Part shown: positions 54,714 through 64,000 of the stretch, in pieces
How positions within the stretch are numbered: the stretch's first letter is position 1
Layout of the letters: the number at the start of each line of letters is the position of its first letter
NCBI GenBank assembly: GCA_034359265.1
Contig: CP136897.1
Coordinates: 34,211,501-34,275,500 of the forward strand
Length of the DNA stretch: 64,000 nucleotides
DNA from: Canna indica
Lineage: Eukaryota > Streptophyta > Magnoliopsida > Zingiberales > Cannaceae
Reading direction: 5' to 3'
The notes under the pieces: model-generated
Told to the model about the DNA's origin: nothing
Seen by the model: only the letters and a program-made list of their open reading frames with translations
Database searches by the model: none
Position numbers and translations under genes: made by a program

Positions 54714-55081
54714 TTTTTTTTTTACTACCAATTTGATTGCACGACGAGATCATTTTTTTTACCAATCTTTCTAACCAAACGTTAAGGACGGACGAAGTCG
54801 TCGACATAAAATTTGGCTGTCGATCGCCCGCGCGGGGCCCACCGCAAACTCTACGGCCGGCTCGATCGACCAACCGACCCGAAAAATTAAATTTGTAAAT
54901 AAATAAGAAATATAACATTTCAATTATTATTTTTCGTTTAAAACGGGCGTAACTCCGTGCATTATTGTACGATTTCAGCTTTTCACGTGGCGCTAAAAGG
55001 CGCGCGAAGAGACGAAGAAAATGACCCCGAGCTATCCCTCGGACGCTCACCCTTATTAGCCGACGATCAGAATTGCATCAT

Positions 55082-55198
55082 GGGTGCGATCATACCAGCA
55101 CTAACGCACCGGATCCCATCAGAACTCCATGTTAAGCGTGCTTGGGCGAGAGTAGTACTAGGATGGGTGACCCCGTGGGAAGTCCTCGTGTTGCACCT
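55082..55198 (+). rRNA. 5S: 5S rRNA with small deletion
   Basis: ACTCCATGTTAAG (about one base short before box A), CCCCGTGGG. Confidence 0.86.
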
Positions 55199-55566
55199 TT
55201 TTTTTTTACTACCTATTTGATTGCACGACGAGATCATTTTTTTTACCAATCTTTCTAACCAAACGTTAAGGACGGACTACGTCGTCGACATAAAATTTGG
55301 CTGTCGTTCGCCCGCGCAGGGCCCGCCGCAACCTCTACGGCCGGCTCGATCGACCAACCGATCCGAAAAATTAAAATTTGTAAATAAATAAGAAATATAA
55401 CATTTCAATTATTATTTTTCATTTAAAACGGGCGTAACTCCGTGCATTATTGTCCGATTTCAGCTTTTCACGTGGCGCTAAAAGGCGCGCGAAGAGACGA
55501 AGAAAATGACCCCGAGCTATCCCTCGGACGCTCACCCTTATTGGCCGACGATCAGAATTGCATGAC

Positions 55567-55684
55567 GGGTGCGATCATACCAGCACTAATGCACCGGATC
55601 CCATCAGAACTTTGAAGTTAAGCGTGCTTGGGCGAGAGTAGTACTAGGATGGGTGACCCCCTGGGAAGTCCTCGTGTTGCACCT
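55567..55684 (+). rRNA. 5S: 5S rRNA
   Basis: TAATGC, CTTTGAAG. Confidence 0.91.
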
Positions 55685-56049
55685 TTTTTTTTACTACATA
55701 TTTGATTGCACGACGAGATCATTTTTTTTACCAATCTTTCAAAACAAACGTTAAGGACGGACGACGTCTCGACATAAAATTTGGCTGTCGATCGCCCGCG
55801 CGGGGCCCGCCGCAACCTCTACGGCCGGCTCGATCGACCAACCGACCCGAAAAATTAAAATTTGTAAATAAATATGAAAAATAACATTTCATTTATTATT
55901 TTTCGTTTAAAACGGGCGTAACTTCGTGCATTATTGTCCGATTTCATCTTTTCACGTTGCGATAAATGGCGCGCGAAGAGACGAAGAAAATGACCCCGAT
56001 CAATCCCTCGACGCTCACCCTTATTAGCCGACGATCAGAAGTGCATGAC

Positions 56050-56167
56050 GGGTGCTTTCATACCAGCACTAACGCACCGGATCCCATCAGAACTCCGAAG
56101 TTAAGCGTGCTTGGGCGAGAGTAGTACTAGGATGGGTGAACCCCTGGGAAGTCCTCGTGTTGCATCT
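56050..56167 (+). rRNA. 5S: 5S rRNA
   Basis: GGGTGCTTTCATACC near the start, GGTGAACCCC, TTGCATC. Confidence 0.87.
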
Positions 56168-56534
56168 TTTTTTTTACTACCTATTTGATTGCACGACGAG
56201 ATCATTTTTTTTACCAATCTTTCTAACCAAACGTTAAGGACGGACGACGTCGTCGACATAAAATTTGGCTGTCGATCGCCCGCGCGGGGCCCGCCGCAAC
56301 CTCTACGGCCGGCTCGATCGACCAACCGACCCGAAAAATTAAAATTTGTAAATAAATAAGAAAAATAACATTTCATTTATTATTTTTCGTTTAAAACGGG
56401 CGTAACTTCGTACATTATTGTCCGATTTCATCTTTTCACGTGTCGCTAAAAGGCGCGCGAAGAGACGAAGAAAATGACCCCGAGCAATCCCTCGGACGCT
56501 CACCCTTATTAGCCGACGATCAGAAGTGCATGAC

Positions 56535-56652
56535 GGGTGCTTTCATACCAGCACTAACTCACCGGATCCCATCAGAACTCCGAAGTTAAGCGTGCTTGGG
56601 CGAGAGTAGTACAGGGATGGTTGAACCTCTGGGAAGTCCTCGTGTTGTATCT
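56535..56652 (+). rRNA. 5S: 5S rRNA, divergent
   Basis: GTGCTTTCATACC, AACTCACC, box C ACAGGGATGGTTGAACCTC, TTGTATC. Confidence 0.83.
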
Positions 56653-57015
56653 TTTTTTTTACTACCTATTTGATTGCACGACGAGATCATTTTTTTTACT
56701 AATCTTTCTAACCAAACGTTAAGGACGGACGACGTCGTCGACATAAAATTTCGCTGTCGATCGCCCGCGCGGGGCCCGCCGCAACATCTACGGCCGGCTC
56801 GGTCGACCAACCGACCCGAAAAATTAAAATTTGTAAATAAATAAGAAAAATAACATTTCAATTATTATTTTTGTTTAAAACGGGCGTAACTCCATGCATT
56901 ATTGTCCGATTTCAGCTTTTCACTTGACGCTAAATGCGCGAAGAGACGAAGAAAATGACCCCGGGCTATCCCTCGGACGCTCACCCTTATTAGCCGATGA
57001 TCAGAAGTGCACGAA

Positions 57016-57133
57016 GGGTGCGATCATACCAGCACTAACGCACCGGATCCCATCAGAACTCCTAAGTTAAGCGTGCTTGGGCGAGAGTAGTACTAGGATG
57101 GGTGACCCCCTGGGAAGTCCTCGTGTTGCACCT
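57016..57133 (+). rRNA. 5S: 5S rRNA
   Basis: Near-consensus; CTCCTAAG. Its downstream spacer lacks ATCTTTCTAACC-like bases. Confidence 0.91.
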
Positions 57134-57487
57134 TTTTTTTTACTACTTATTTGATTGCACGACGAGATCATTTTTTTTACCAAACGTTAAGGACGGACGA
57201 CGTCGTCGATAAAATATTTGGCTGTCGATCGCCCGCGCGGGGCCTGCCGCAACCTCTACGGCCGGCTCGATCGACCAACCGACCCGAAAAATTAAAATAT
57301 GTAAATAAATAAGAAAAATAACATTTCAATTATTATTTTTCGTTTAAAACGGGCGTAACTCCGTGCATTATTGTCCGATTTCAGCTTTTCACGTGGCGCT
57401 AAAAGGCGCGCGAAGAGACGAAGAAAATGACCCCGAGCTATCCCTCGGACGCTCACCCTTATTAGCCGACGATCAGAAGTGCATCAC

Positions 57488-57605
57488 GGGTGCGATCATA
57501 CCAGCACTAAAGCACCGGATCCCATCAGAACTCCGTAGTTAAGCGAGCTTGGGCGAGAGTAGTACTAGGATGGGTGACCCCCTGGGAAGTCCTTGCGTTG
57601 AACCT
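57488..57605 (+). rRNA. 5S: 5S rRNA, crossover hybrid
   Basis: Front part AAGCACC and GCGAGCTT as in the copies at 351 and 5825; back part CCTTGCGTTGAACC as in 49636. The switch lies between about 57556 and 57592. Confidence 0.88.
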
Positions 57606-57972
57606 TTTTTTTTACTACCTATTTGATTGCACGACGAGATCATTTTTTTTACCAATCTTTCTAACCAAACGTTAAGGACGGACGACGTCGACACCATAAA
57701 TCTTGGCTGTCGATTACCCGCGCGGGGCCCGCCGCAACCTCTACGGCCGGCTCGATCGACCAACCTACCCGAAAAATTAAAATTTGTAAATAAATAAGAA
57801 AAATAACATTTCAATTATTATTTTTCGTTTAAAACAGGTGTAAGTCCGTGCATTATTGTCTGATTTCAGCTTTTCACGTGGCGCTAAAAGGCGCGCGAAG
57901 AGACGAAGAAAATGACCCCGAGCTATCCCTCGGACGCTCACCCTTATTAGTCGACGATCAGAAGTGCATAAC

Positions 57973-58089
57973 GGGTGCGATCATACCAGCACTAACGCAC
58001 CGGATCCCATCAGAACTCCGAAGTGAAACGTGCTTGGGCGAGAGTAGTACTAGGATGGTGACCCCCTGGGAAGTCCTCGTGGTGCACCT
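57973..58089 (+). rRNA. 5S: 5S rRNA with 1-nt box C deletion
   Basis: Duplicate of 50121. Confidence 0.83.
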
Positions 58090-58444
58090 TTTTTTTTACT
58101 ACCTATTTGATTGCACGACGAGATCATTTTTTTTACCAATCTTTCTAACCAAACGTTAAAGACGGACGACGTCGTCGACATAAAATTTGGCTGTCGATCG
58201 CCCTCCGCAACCTCTATGACTGGCTCGATCGACCAACCGACCCGAAAAATTAAAATTTGTAAATAAATAAGAAATATAACATTTCAATTATTATTTTTCG
58301 TTTAAAACGGGCGTAACTCCGTGCATTATTGTCCGATTTGAGTTTTTCACGTGCGCTAAAAGGCGCGCGAAGAGACGAAGAAAATGACCCCGAGCTATCC
58401 CTCGGATGCTCACCCTTATTAGCCGACGATCAGAAGTGCATGAT

Positions 58445-58562
58445 TGGTGCGATCATACGAGCACTAACCCACCAGATCCCATCAGAACTCCGAAGTTAAG
58501 TGTGCTTGGGCGAGAGTAGTACTAGGATGGGTGACCCCCTGGGAAGTCCTCGTGTTGCACCT
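58445..58562 (+). rRNA. 5S: 5S rRNA
   Basis: Duplicate of 50593, but with normal GATCATACG. Confidence 0.88.
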
Positions 58563-58929
58563 TTTTTTTTACTACCTATTTGATTGCACGACGAGATCAT
58601 TTTTTTTACCAATGTTTCTAACCAAACGTTAAGGACGGACGACGTCGTCGACATAAAATTTGGCTGTCGATCGCCCGCGCGGGGCCCGCCGCAACCTCTA
58701 CGGCCGGCTCGATCGACCAACCGACCCGAAAAATTAAAATTTGTAAATAAATAAGAAATATAACATTTCAATTATTATTTTTCGTTTAAAACGGGCGTAA
58801 CTCCGTGCATTAATGTCTGATTTCAGCTTTTCACGTGGCGCTAAAAAGCGCGCGAAGAGACGAAGAAAATGACCCCGAGCTATCCCTCGGACGCTCACCC
58901 TTATTAGCCGACGATCAGAAGTGCATGAG

Positions 58930-59047
58930 GGGTGAGATCATACCAGCACTAACGCACCGGATCCCATCAGAACTCCGAAGTTAAACGTGCTTGGGCGAAA
59001 GTAGTACTAGGATGGGTGACCCCCTGGGAAGTCCTCGTGTTGCAACT
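58930..59047 (+). rRNA. 5S: 5S rRNA
   Basis: Duplicate of 51078. Confidence 0.87.
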
Positions 59048-59414
59048 TTTTTTTTACTACCTATTTGATTGCACGACGAGATCATTTTTTTTACCAATCT
59101 TTCTAACCAAACGTTAAGGACGGACGACGTCGTCGACATAAAATTTGGCTGTCGATCGCCCGCGCGGGGCCCGCCGCAACCTCTACGGCCGGCTCGATCG
59201 ACCATCCGACCCGAAAAATTAAAATTTGTAAATAAATAAGAAAAATAACATTTCAATTATTATTTTTCGTTTAAAACGGGCGTAACTCCGTGCATTAATG
59301 TCTGATTTCAGCTTTTCACGTGGCGCTAAAAGGCGCGCGAAGAGACGAAGAAAATGACCCCGAGCTATCCCTCGGACGCTCACCCTTATTAGTCGACGAT
59401 CAGAAATGCATGAC

Positions 59415-59532
59415 GGCTGCGATCATACCAGCACTAACGCACTGGATCACATTAGAACTCTGAAGTTAAGCGTGCTTGGGCGAGAGTAGTACTAGGATGG
59501 GTGACCCCCTGAGAAGTCCTCGTGTTACACTT
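59415..59532 (+). rRNA. 5S: 5S rRNA
   Basis: Duplicate of 51563. Confidence 0.87.
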
Positions 59533-59899
59533 TTTTTTTTACTACCTATTTGATTGCACGACGAGATCATTTTTTTTACCAATCTTTCTAACCAAACGTT
59601 AAAGACGGACGACGTCGTCGACATAAAATTTGGCTGTCGATCGCCCGCGCGGGTCCCGCCGCAACCTCTACGACTGGCTCGATCGACCAACCGACCCGAA
59701 AAATTATAATTTGTAAATAAATAAGAAATATAACATTTCAATTATTATTTTTCGTTTAAAACGGGCGTAACTCCGTGCATTATTGTCCGATTTGAGTTTT
59801 TCACGTGGCGCTAAAAGGCGCGCAAAGAGACGAAGAAAATGACCCCGAGCTATCCCTCGGACGCTCACCCTTATTAGCCGACGATCAGAAGTGCATGAC

Positions 59900-60017
59900 G
59901 GGTGCGATCATAACAGCACTAACGCACCGGATCCCATCAAAACTCCGAAGTTAAGCGTGCTTGGGCGAGAGTAGTACTAGGATGGGTGACCCCCTGGGAA
60001 GTCCTCGTGTTGCACCT
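59900..60017 (+). rRNA. 5S: 5S rRNA
   Basis: Duplicate of 52048. Confidence 0.9.
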
Positions 60018-60373
60018 TTTTTTTTACTACCTATTTGATTGCACGACGAGATCATTTTTTTTACCAATCTTTCTAACCTAACGTTAAAGACGGACGACGT
60101 CGTCGACATAAAATTTGGCTGTCGATCGCCCTCCGCAACCTCTATGACTGGCTCGATCGACCAACCGACCCGAAAAATTAAAATTTGTAAATAAATAAGA
60201 AATATAACATTTCAATTATTATTTTTGGTTTAAAACGGGCGTAACTCCGTGCATTATTGTCCGATTTGAGTTTTTCACGTGGCGCTAAAAGGCGCGCGAA
60301 GAGACGAAGAAAATGACCCCGAGCTATCCCTCGGATGCTCACCCTTATTAGCCGACGATCAGAAGTGCATGAT

Positions 60374-60491
60374 GGGTGCGATCATACCAGCACTAACCCA
60401 TCGGATCCCATTAGAACTCCGAAGTTAAGTGTTCTTGGTCGAGAGTAGTACTAGGATGGGTGACCCCCTGGGAAGTCCTCGTGTTGCATCT
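60374..60491 (+). rRNA. 5S: 5S rRNA
   Basis: Duplicate of 52522 with CTCCGAAG and GTGTTCTTGG. Confidence 0.87.
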
Positions 60492-60858
60492 TTTTTTTTA
60501 CTACCTATTTGATTGCACGACGAGATCATTTTTTTTACCAATCTTTCTAACCAAACGTTAAGGACGGACGACGTCGTCGACATAAAATTTGGCTGTCGCT
60601 CGCCCGCGCGGGGCCCGCCGCAACCTCTATGGCCGGCTCGATCGACCAACCGACCCAAAAAATTAAAATTTGTAAATAAATAAGAAAAATAACATTTCAA
60701 TTATTATTTTTCGTTTAAAACGGGCGTAACTCCGTGCATTATTGACTGATTTCAGCTTTTCACGTGGCGCTAAAAGGCGCGCGAAGAGACGAAGAAAATG
60801 ACCCCGAGCTATCCCTCGGACGCTCACCCTTATTAGCCGACGATCAGAATTGCATCAT

Positions 60859-60974
60859 GGTTGCGATCATACCAGCATTAACGCACCGGATCCCATCAGA
60901 ACTCTGAAGTTAAGCGTGCTTGGGCGAGAGTAGTACTTGGATGGGTGACCCCCTGGGAAGTCCTCGTGTGCACC
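60859..60974 (+). rRNA. 5S: 5S rRNA
   Basis: Duplicate of 53007. Confidence 0.86.
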
Positions 60975-61177
60975 TTTTTTTTTACTACCTATTTGATTGC
61001 ACGACGAGATCATTTTTTTTACCAATCTTTCTAACCAAACGTTAAGGACGGACGACGTCGTCGACATAAAATTTGGCTGTCGATCTCCCGCGCGGGGCCC
61101 ACCGCAGCCTCTACGGCCGGATCGATCGACCAACCGACCCGAAAAATTAAAATTTGTAAATAAATAAGAAAATTAAC

Positions 61178-61284
61178 ATACCAGCACTAACTCACCGGAT
61201 CCGATCAGAACTCCGAAGTTAAGCGTGCTACGGCGAGAGTAGTACTAGGATGGGTGACCCACTGGGAAGTCCTCGTGTTGTACC
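61178..61284 (+). pseudogene. 5S: 5S rRNA, 5'-truncated
   Basis: Duplicate of 53326. Confidence 0.87.
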
Positions 61285-61655
61285 TTTTTTTTTTACTACC
61301 AATTTGAATGCACGACGAGATTATTTTTTTTTTACCAATCTTTCTAACCAAAAGTTAAGGACGGACGACGTCGTCGACATAAAATTTGGCTGTCGATCGC
61401 CCGCGCGGGGCCCGCCGCAACCTCTACGGCCGGCTCGATCGACGAACCGACCCGAAAAATTAAAATTTGTAAATAAATAAGAAATATAACATTTCAATTA
61501 TTATTTTTCGTTTAAAACGGGCGTAACTCCGTGCATTATTGACTGATTTCAGCTTTTCACGTGGCGCTAAAAGGCGCGCGAAGAGACGAAGAAAATGACC
61601 CCGAGCTATCCCTCGGACGCTCACCCTTATTGGCCGACGATCAGAATTGAATCAC

Positions 61656-61772
61656 GGGTGCGATCATACCAGCACTAATGCACCGGATCCCATTAGAACT
61701 CCGAAGTTAAGCGTGCTTGGGCGAGAGTAGTACTAGGATGGCTGACCCCTGGGAAGTCCTCGTGTTGCACTT
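61656..61772 (+). rRNA. 5S: 5S rRNA
   Basis: Duplicate of 53804. Confidence 0.86.
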
Positions 61773-62139
61773 TTTTTTTTACTACCTATTTGATTGCACG
61801 ACGAGATCATTTTTTTTACCAATCTTTCTAACCAAACGTTAAGGACGGACGACGTCGTCGACATAAAATTTGGCTGTCGATCGCCCGCGCGGGGCCTGCC
61901 GCAACCTGTACGGCCGGCTCGATCGACCAACCGACCCGAAAAATTAAAATTTGTAAATAAATAAGAAATATAACATTTCAATTATTATTTTTCGTTTAAA
62001 ACGGGCGTAACTCCGTGCATTATTGTCCGATTTCAGCTTTTCACGTGGCGCTAAAAGGCGCGCGAAGAGACGAAGAAGATGACCCCGAGCTATCCCTCGG
62101 ACGCTCACCCTTATTAGCCGACGATCAGAAGTGCATGAC

Positions 62140-62257
62140 CGGTGCGATCATACCAGCACTAATGCACCGGATCCCATCAGAACTCCGAAGTTAAGCGTGC
62201 TTGGGCGAGAGTAGTACTAGGATGGGTGACCCCTTGGGAAGTCCTCGTGTTGCACCT
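62140..62257 (+). rRNA. 5S: 5S rRNA
   Basis: Duplicate of 54288. Confidence 0.9.
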
Positions 62258-62458
62258 TTTTTTTTACTACCTATTTGATTGCACGACGAGATCATTTTTT
62301 TTACCAATCTTTCTAACCAAACGTTAAGGACGGACGACGTCGTCGACATAAAATTTGGCTGTGGATCGCCCGCGCGGGGCCCGCCCAACCTCTACGGCCG
62401 GCTCGGTCGACCAACCGACCCGAAAAATTAAAATTTGTAAATAAATAGGAGAAATAAC

Positions 62459-62565
62459 ATACCAGCACTAACGCACCGGATCTCATCAGAACTCTGAATT
62501 TAAGCGTGCTTGGGCGAGAGTAGTACTAGGATGGGTGACCCCCTGGGAAGTCCTCGTGTTGCACC
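62459..62565 (+). pseudogene. 5S: 5S rRNA, 5'-truncated
   Basis: Duplicate of 54607. Confidence 0.88.
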
Positions 62566-62933
62566 TTTTTTTTTTACTACCAATTTGATTGCACGACGAG
62601 ATCATTTTTTTTACCAATCTTTCTAACCAAACGTTAAGGACGGACGAAGTCGTCGACATAAAATTTGGCTGTCGATCGCCCGCGCGGGGCCCACCGCAAA
62701 CTCTACGGCCGGCTCGATCGACCAACCGACCCGAAAAATTAAATTTGTAAATAAATAAGAAATATAACATTTCAATTATTATTTTTCGTTTAAAACGGGC
62801 GTAACTCCGTGCATTATTGTACGATTTCAGCTTTTCACGTGGCGCTAAAAGGCGCGCGAAGAGACGAAGAAAATGACCCCGAGCTATCCCTCGGACGCTC
62901 ACCCTTATTAGCCGACGATCAGAATTGCATCAT

Positions 62934-63050
62934 GGGTGCGATCATACCAGCACTAACGCACCGGATCCCATCAGAACTCCATGTTAAGCGTGCTTGGGCG
63001 AGAGTAGTACTAGGATGGGTGACCCCGTGGGAAGTCCTCGTGTTGCACCT
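62934..63050 (+). rRNA. 5S: 5S rRNA with small deletion
   Basis: Duplicate of 55082. Confidence 0.86.
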
Positions 63051-63418
63051 TTTTTTTTTACTACCTATTTGATTGCACGACGAGATCATTTTTTTTACCA
63101 ATCTTTCTAACCAAACGTTAAGGACGGACTACGTCGTCGACATAAAATTTGGCTGTCGTTCGCCCGCGCAGGGCCCGCCGCAACCTCTACGGCCGGCTCG
63201 ATCGACCAACCGATCCGAAAAATTAAAATTTGTAAATAAATAAGAAATATAACATTTCAATTATTATTTTTCATTTAAAACGGGCGTAACTCCGTGCATT
63301 ATTGTCCGATTTCAGCTTTTCACGTGGCGCTAAAAGGCGCGCGAAGAGACGAAGAAAATGACCCCGAGCTATCCCTCGGACGCTCACCCTTATTGGCCGA
63401 CGATCAGAATTGCATGAC

Positions 63419-63536
63419 GGGTGCGATCATACCAGCACTAATGCACCGGATCCCATCAGAACTTTGAAGTTAAGCGTGCTTGGGCGAGAGTAGTACTAGG
63501 ATGGGTGACCCCCTGGGAAGTCCTCGTGTTGCACCT
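63419..63536 (+). rRNA. 5S: 5S rRNA
   Basis: Duplicate of 55567. Confidence 0.91.
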
Positions 63537-63901
63537 TTTTTTTTACTACATATTTGATTGCACGACGAGATCATTTTTTTTACCAATCTTTCAAAACAAA
63601 CGTTAAGGACGGACGACGTCTCGACATAAAATTTGGCTGTCGATCGCCCGCGCGGGGCCCGCCGCAACCTCTACGGCCGGCTCGATCGACCAACCGACCC
63701 GAAAAATTAAAATTTGTAAATAAATATGAAAAATAACATTTCATTTATTATTTTTCGTTTAAAACGGGCGTAACTTCGTGCATTATTGTCCGATTTCATC
63801 TTTTCACGTTGCGATAAATGGCGCGCGAAGAGACGAAGAAAATGACCCCGATCAATCCCTCGACGCTCACCCTTATTAGCCGACGATCAGAAGTGCATGA
63901 C

Positions 63902-64000
63902 GGGTGCTTTCATACCAGCACTAACGCACCGGATCCCATCAGAACTCCGAAGTTAAGCGTGCTTGGGCGAGAGTAGTACTAGGATGGGTGAACCCCTGGG
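63902..64000 (+). rRNA. 5S: 5S rRNA, cut by window edge
   Basis: Duplicate of 56050; sequence ends inside GAACCCCTGGG. Confidence 0.9.

Larger units (their letters stand above)
49730..56148 (+). repeat. Large duplication, copy 1 (offset 7852 bp)
   Basis: Every unit from 49636 to 56050 has a counterpart exactly 7852 bp to the right, including odd ones: the 1-nt deletion in the gene at 50121, the truncated genes at 53326 and 54607, and the small deletion at 55082. Differences noticed are single bases only. The left boundary lies within the 3' half of the 5S gene at 49636. Confidence 0.9.
38899..64000 (+). repeat. Right 5S rDNA tandem array
   Basis: Continuation of the same array in the same orientation: the 3' end of an interrupted 5S gene and 54 further copies, the last cut by the window edge. 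Spacer organisation is as on the left. Several spacers lack part of the GC-rich stretch (near 40980, 41938, 43384, 47452, 47946, 49390, 50350, 52278, 58201, 60130). The spacer at 57170-57190 also lacks about a dozen bases after the second T-run. Nothing but 5S units and their spacers is visible. Confidence 0.97.
57582..64000 (+). repeat. Large duplication, copy 2 (runs off the window)
   Basis: Repeats 49730-56148 almost base for base. Single differences seen include a T for A near 58455, a C for T near 60420, a T for G near 60432, a T for C near 61086 and a T for C near 61322. The breakpoint falls inside the hybrid 5S gene at 57488. Confidence 0.9.

Noticed and set aside
698..63667. Dozens of similar minus-strand ORFs of 60-138 codons (MKCYFSYLFTNFNF... 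type) across both arrays
   Set aside because: They are antisense to the 5S gene and spacer, repeat with the unit, change frame or length with every small indel, and show no domain or conservation beyond the DNA repeat itself.
5223..63736. Short plus-strand ORFs in the arrays (MHYCPISAFHVALKG... and MSDFSFSRGAKRR... types)
   Set aside because: They cover spacer plus the start of the 5S gene and depend on unit-specific indels; nothing suggests translation.
1..64000. CRISPR-like array because of regular repeats
   Set aside because: The repeat unit is a 485-bp 5S rDNA unit with a conserved RNA gene and near-identical spacers, not short repeats with unique spacers.

Overview
The window is plant nuclear DNA. 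It holds a long head-to-tail array of 5S rRNA genes, all on the + strand, split by one 13.8-kb block of scrambled badnavirus (Caulimoviridae, pararetrovirus) sequence. The plant assignment rests on the 5S sequence with its plant-type internal control region, an embedded tract of the plant telomere repeat TTTAGGG, and the viral insert itself. I cannot name the species.

Layout. Positions 1-25101 are the left array: 54 5S copies, usual period about 485 bp (118-bp gene plus about 367-bp spacer). Positions 25102-38898 are the viral block. Positions 38899-64000 are the right array: a 3' piece of an interrupted 5S gene and 54 more copies, the last cut by the window edge. Most genes keep box A, the intermediate element and box C, have a TTATTA element near -29, and end in a T-run suitable for RNA polymerase III termination. 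Ten copies have lost their 5' end and promoter to spacer deletions. One has a 21-bp internal duplication, and several have small indels. The array has block structure: a 5.0-5.5-kb block repeated once at the left, a trimeric higher-order repeat of about 1457 bp at 15.3-22.1 kb, and a nearly identical 7852-bp-offset duplication at the right end.

The viral block has badnavirus signatures: a small ORF1, an ORF2 of 134 codons whose stop overlaps the ORF3 start as ATGA, and an ORF3 polyprotein with movement-protein ends, a capsid region with a CXCX2CX4HX4C finger, a CX2CX11CX2CX4CX2C motif, a coiled-coil linker, an aspartic protease (DTGA), reverse transcriptase (YIDD), RNase H and a C-terminal tail. 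There are also two copies of a promoter region, one with a TATA box. These pieces occur as roughly 40 fragments in alternating orientation, many present two to five times with little divergence, joined by microhomology or short filler. No intact genome is present and no ORF3 copy is complete. The block entered one 5S gene at box C with loss of about 11 bp and no target-site duplication, as expected for end-joining rather than integrase action. A telomere tract lies inside the block at a viral break.

The many short ORFs on both strands of the arrays are by-products of the repeat and are not annotated as genes.
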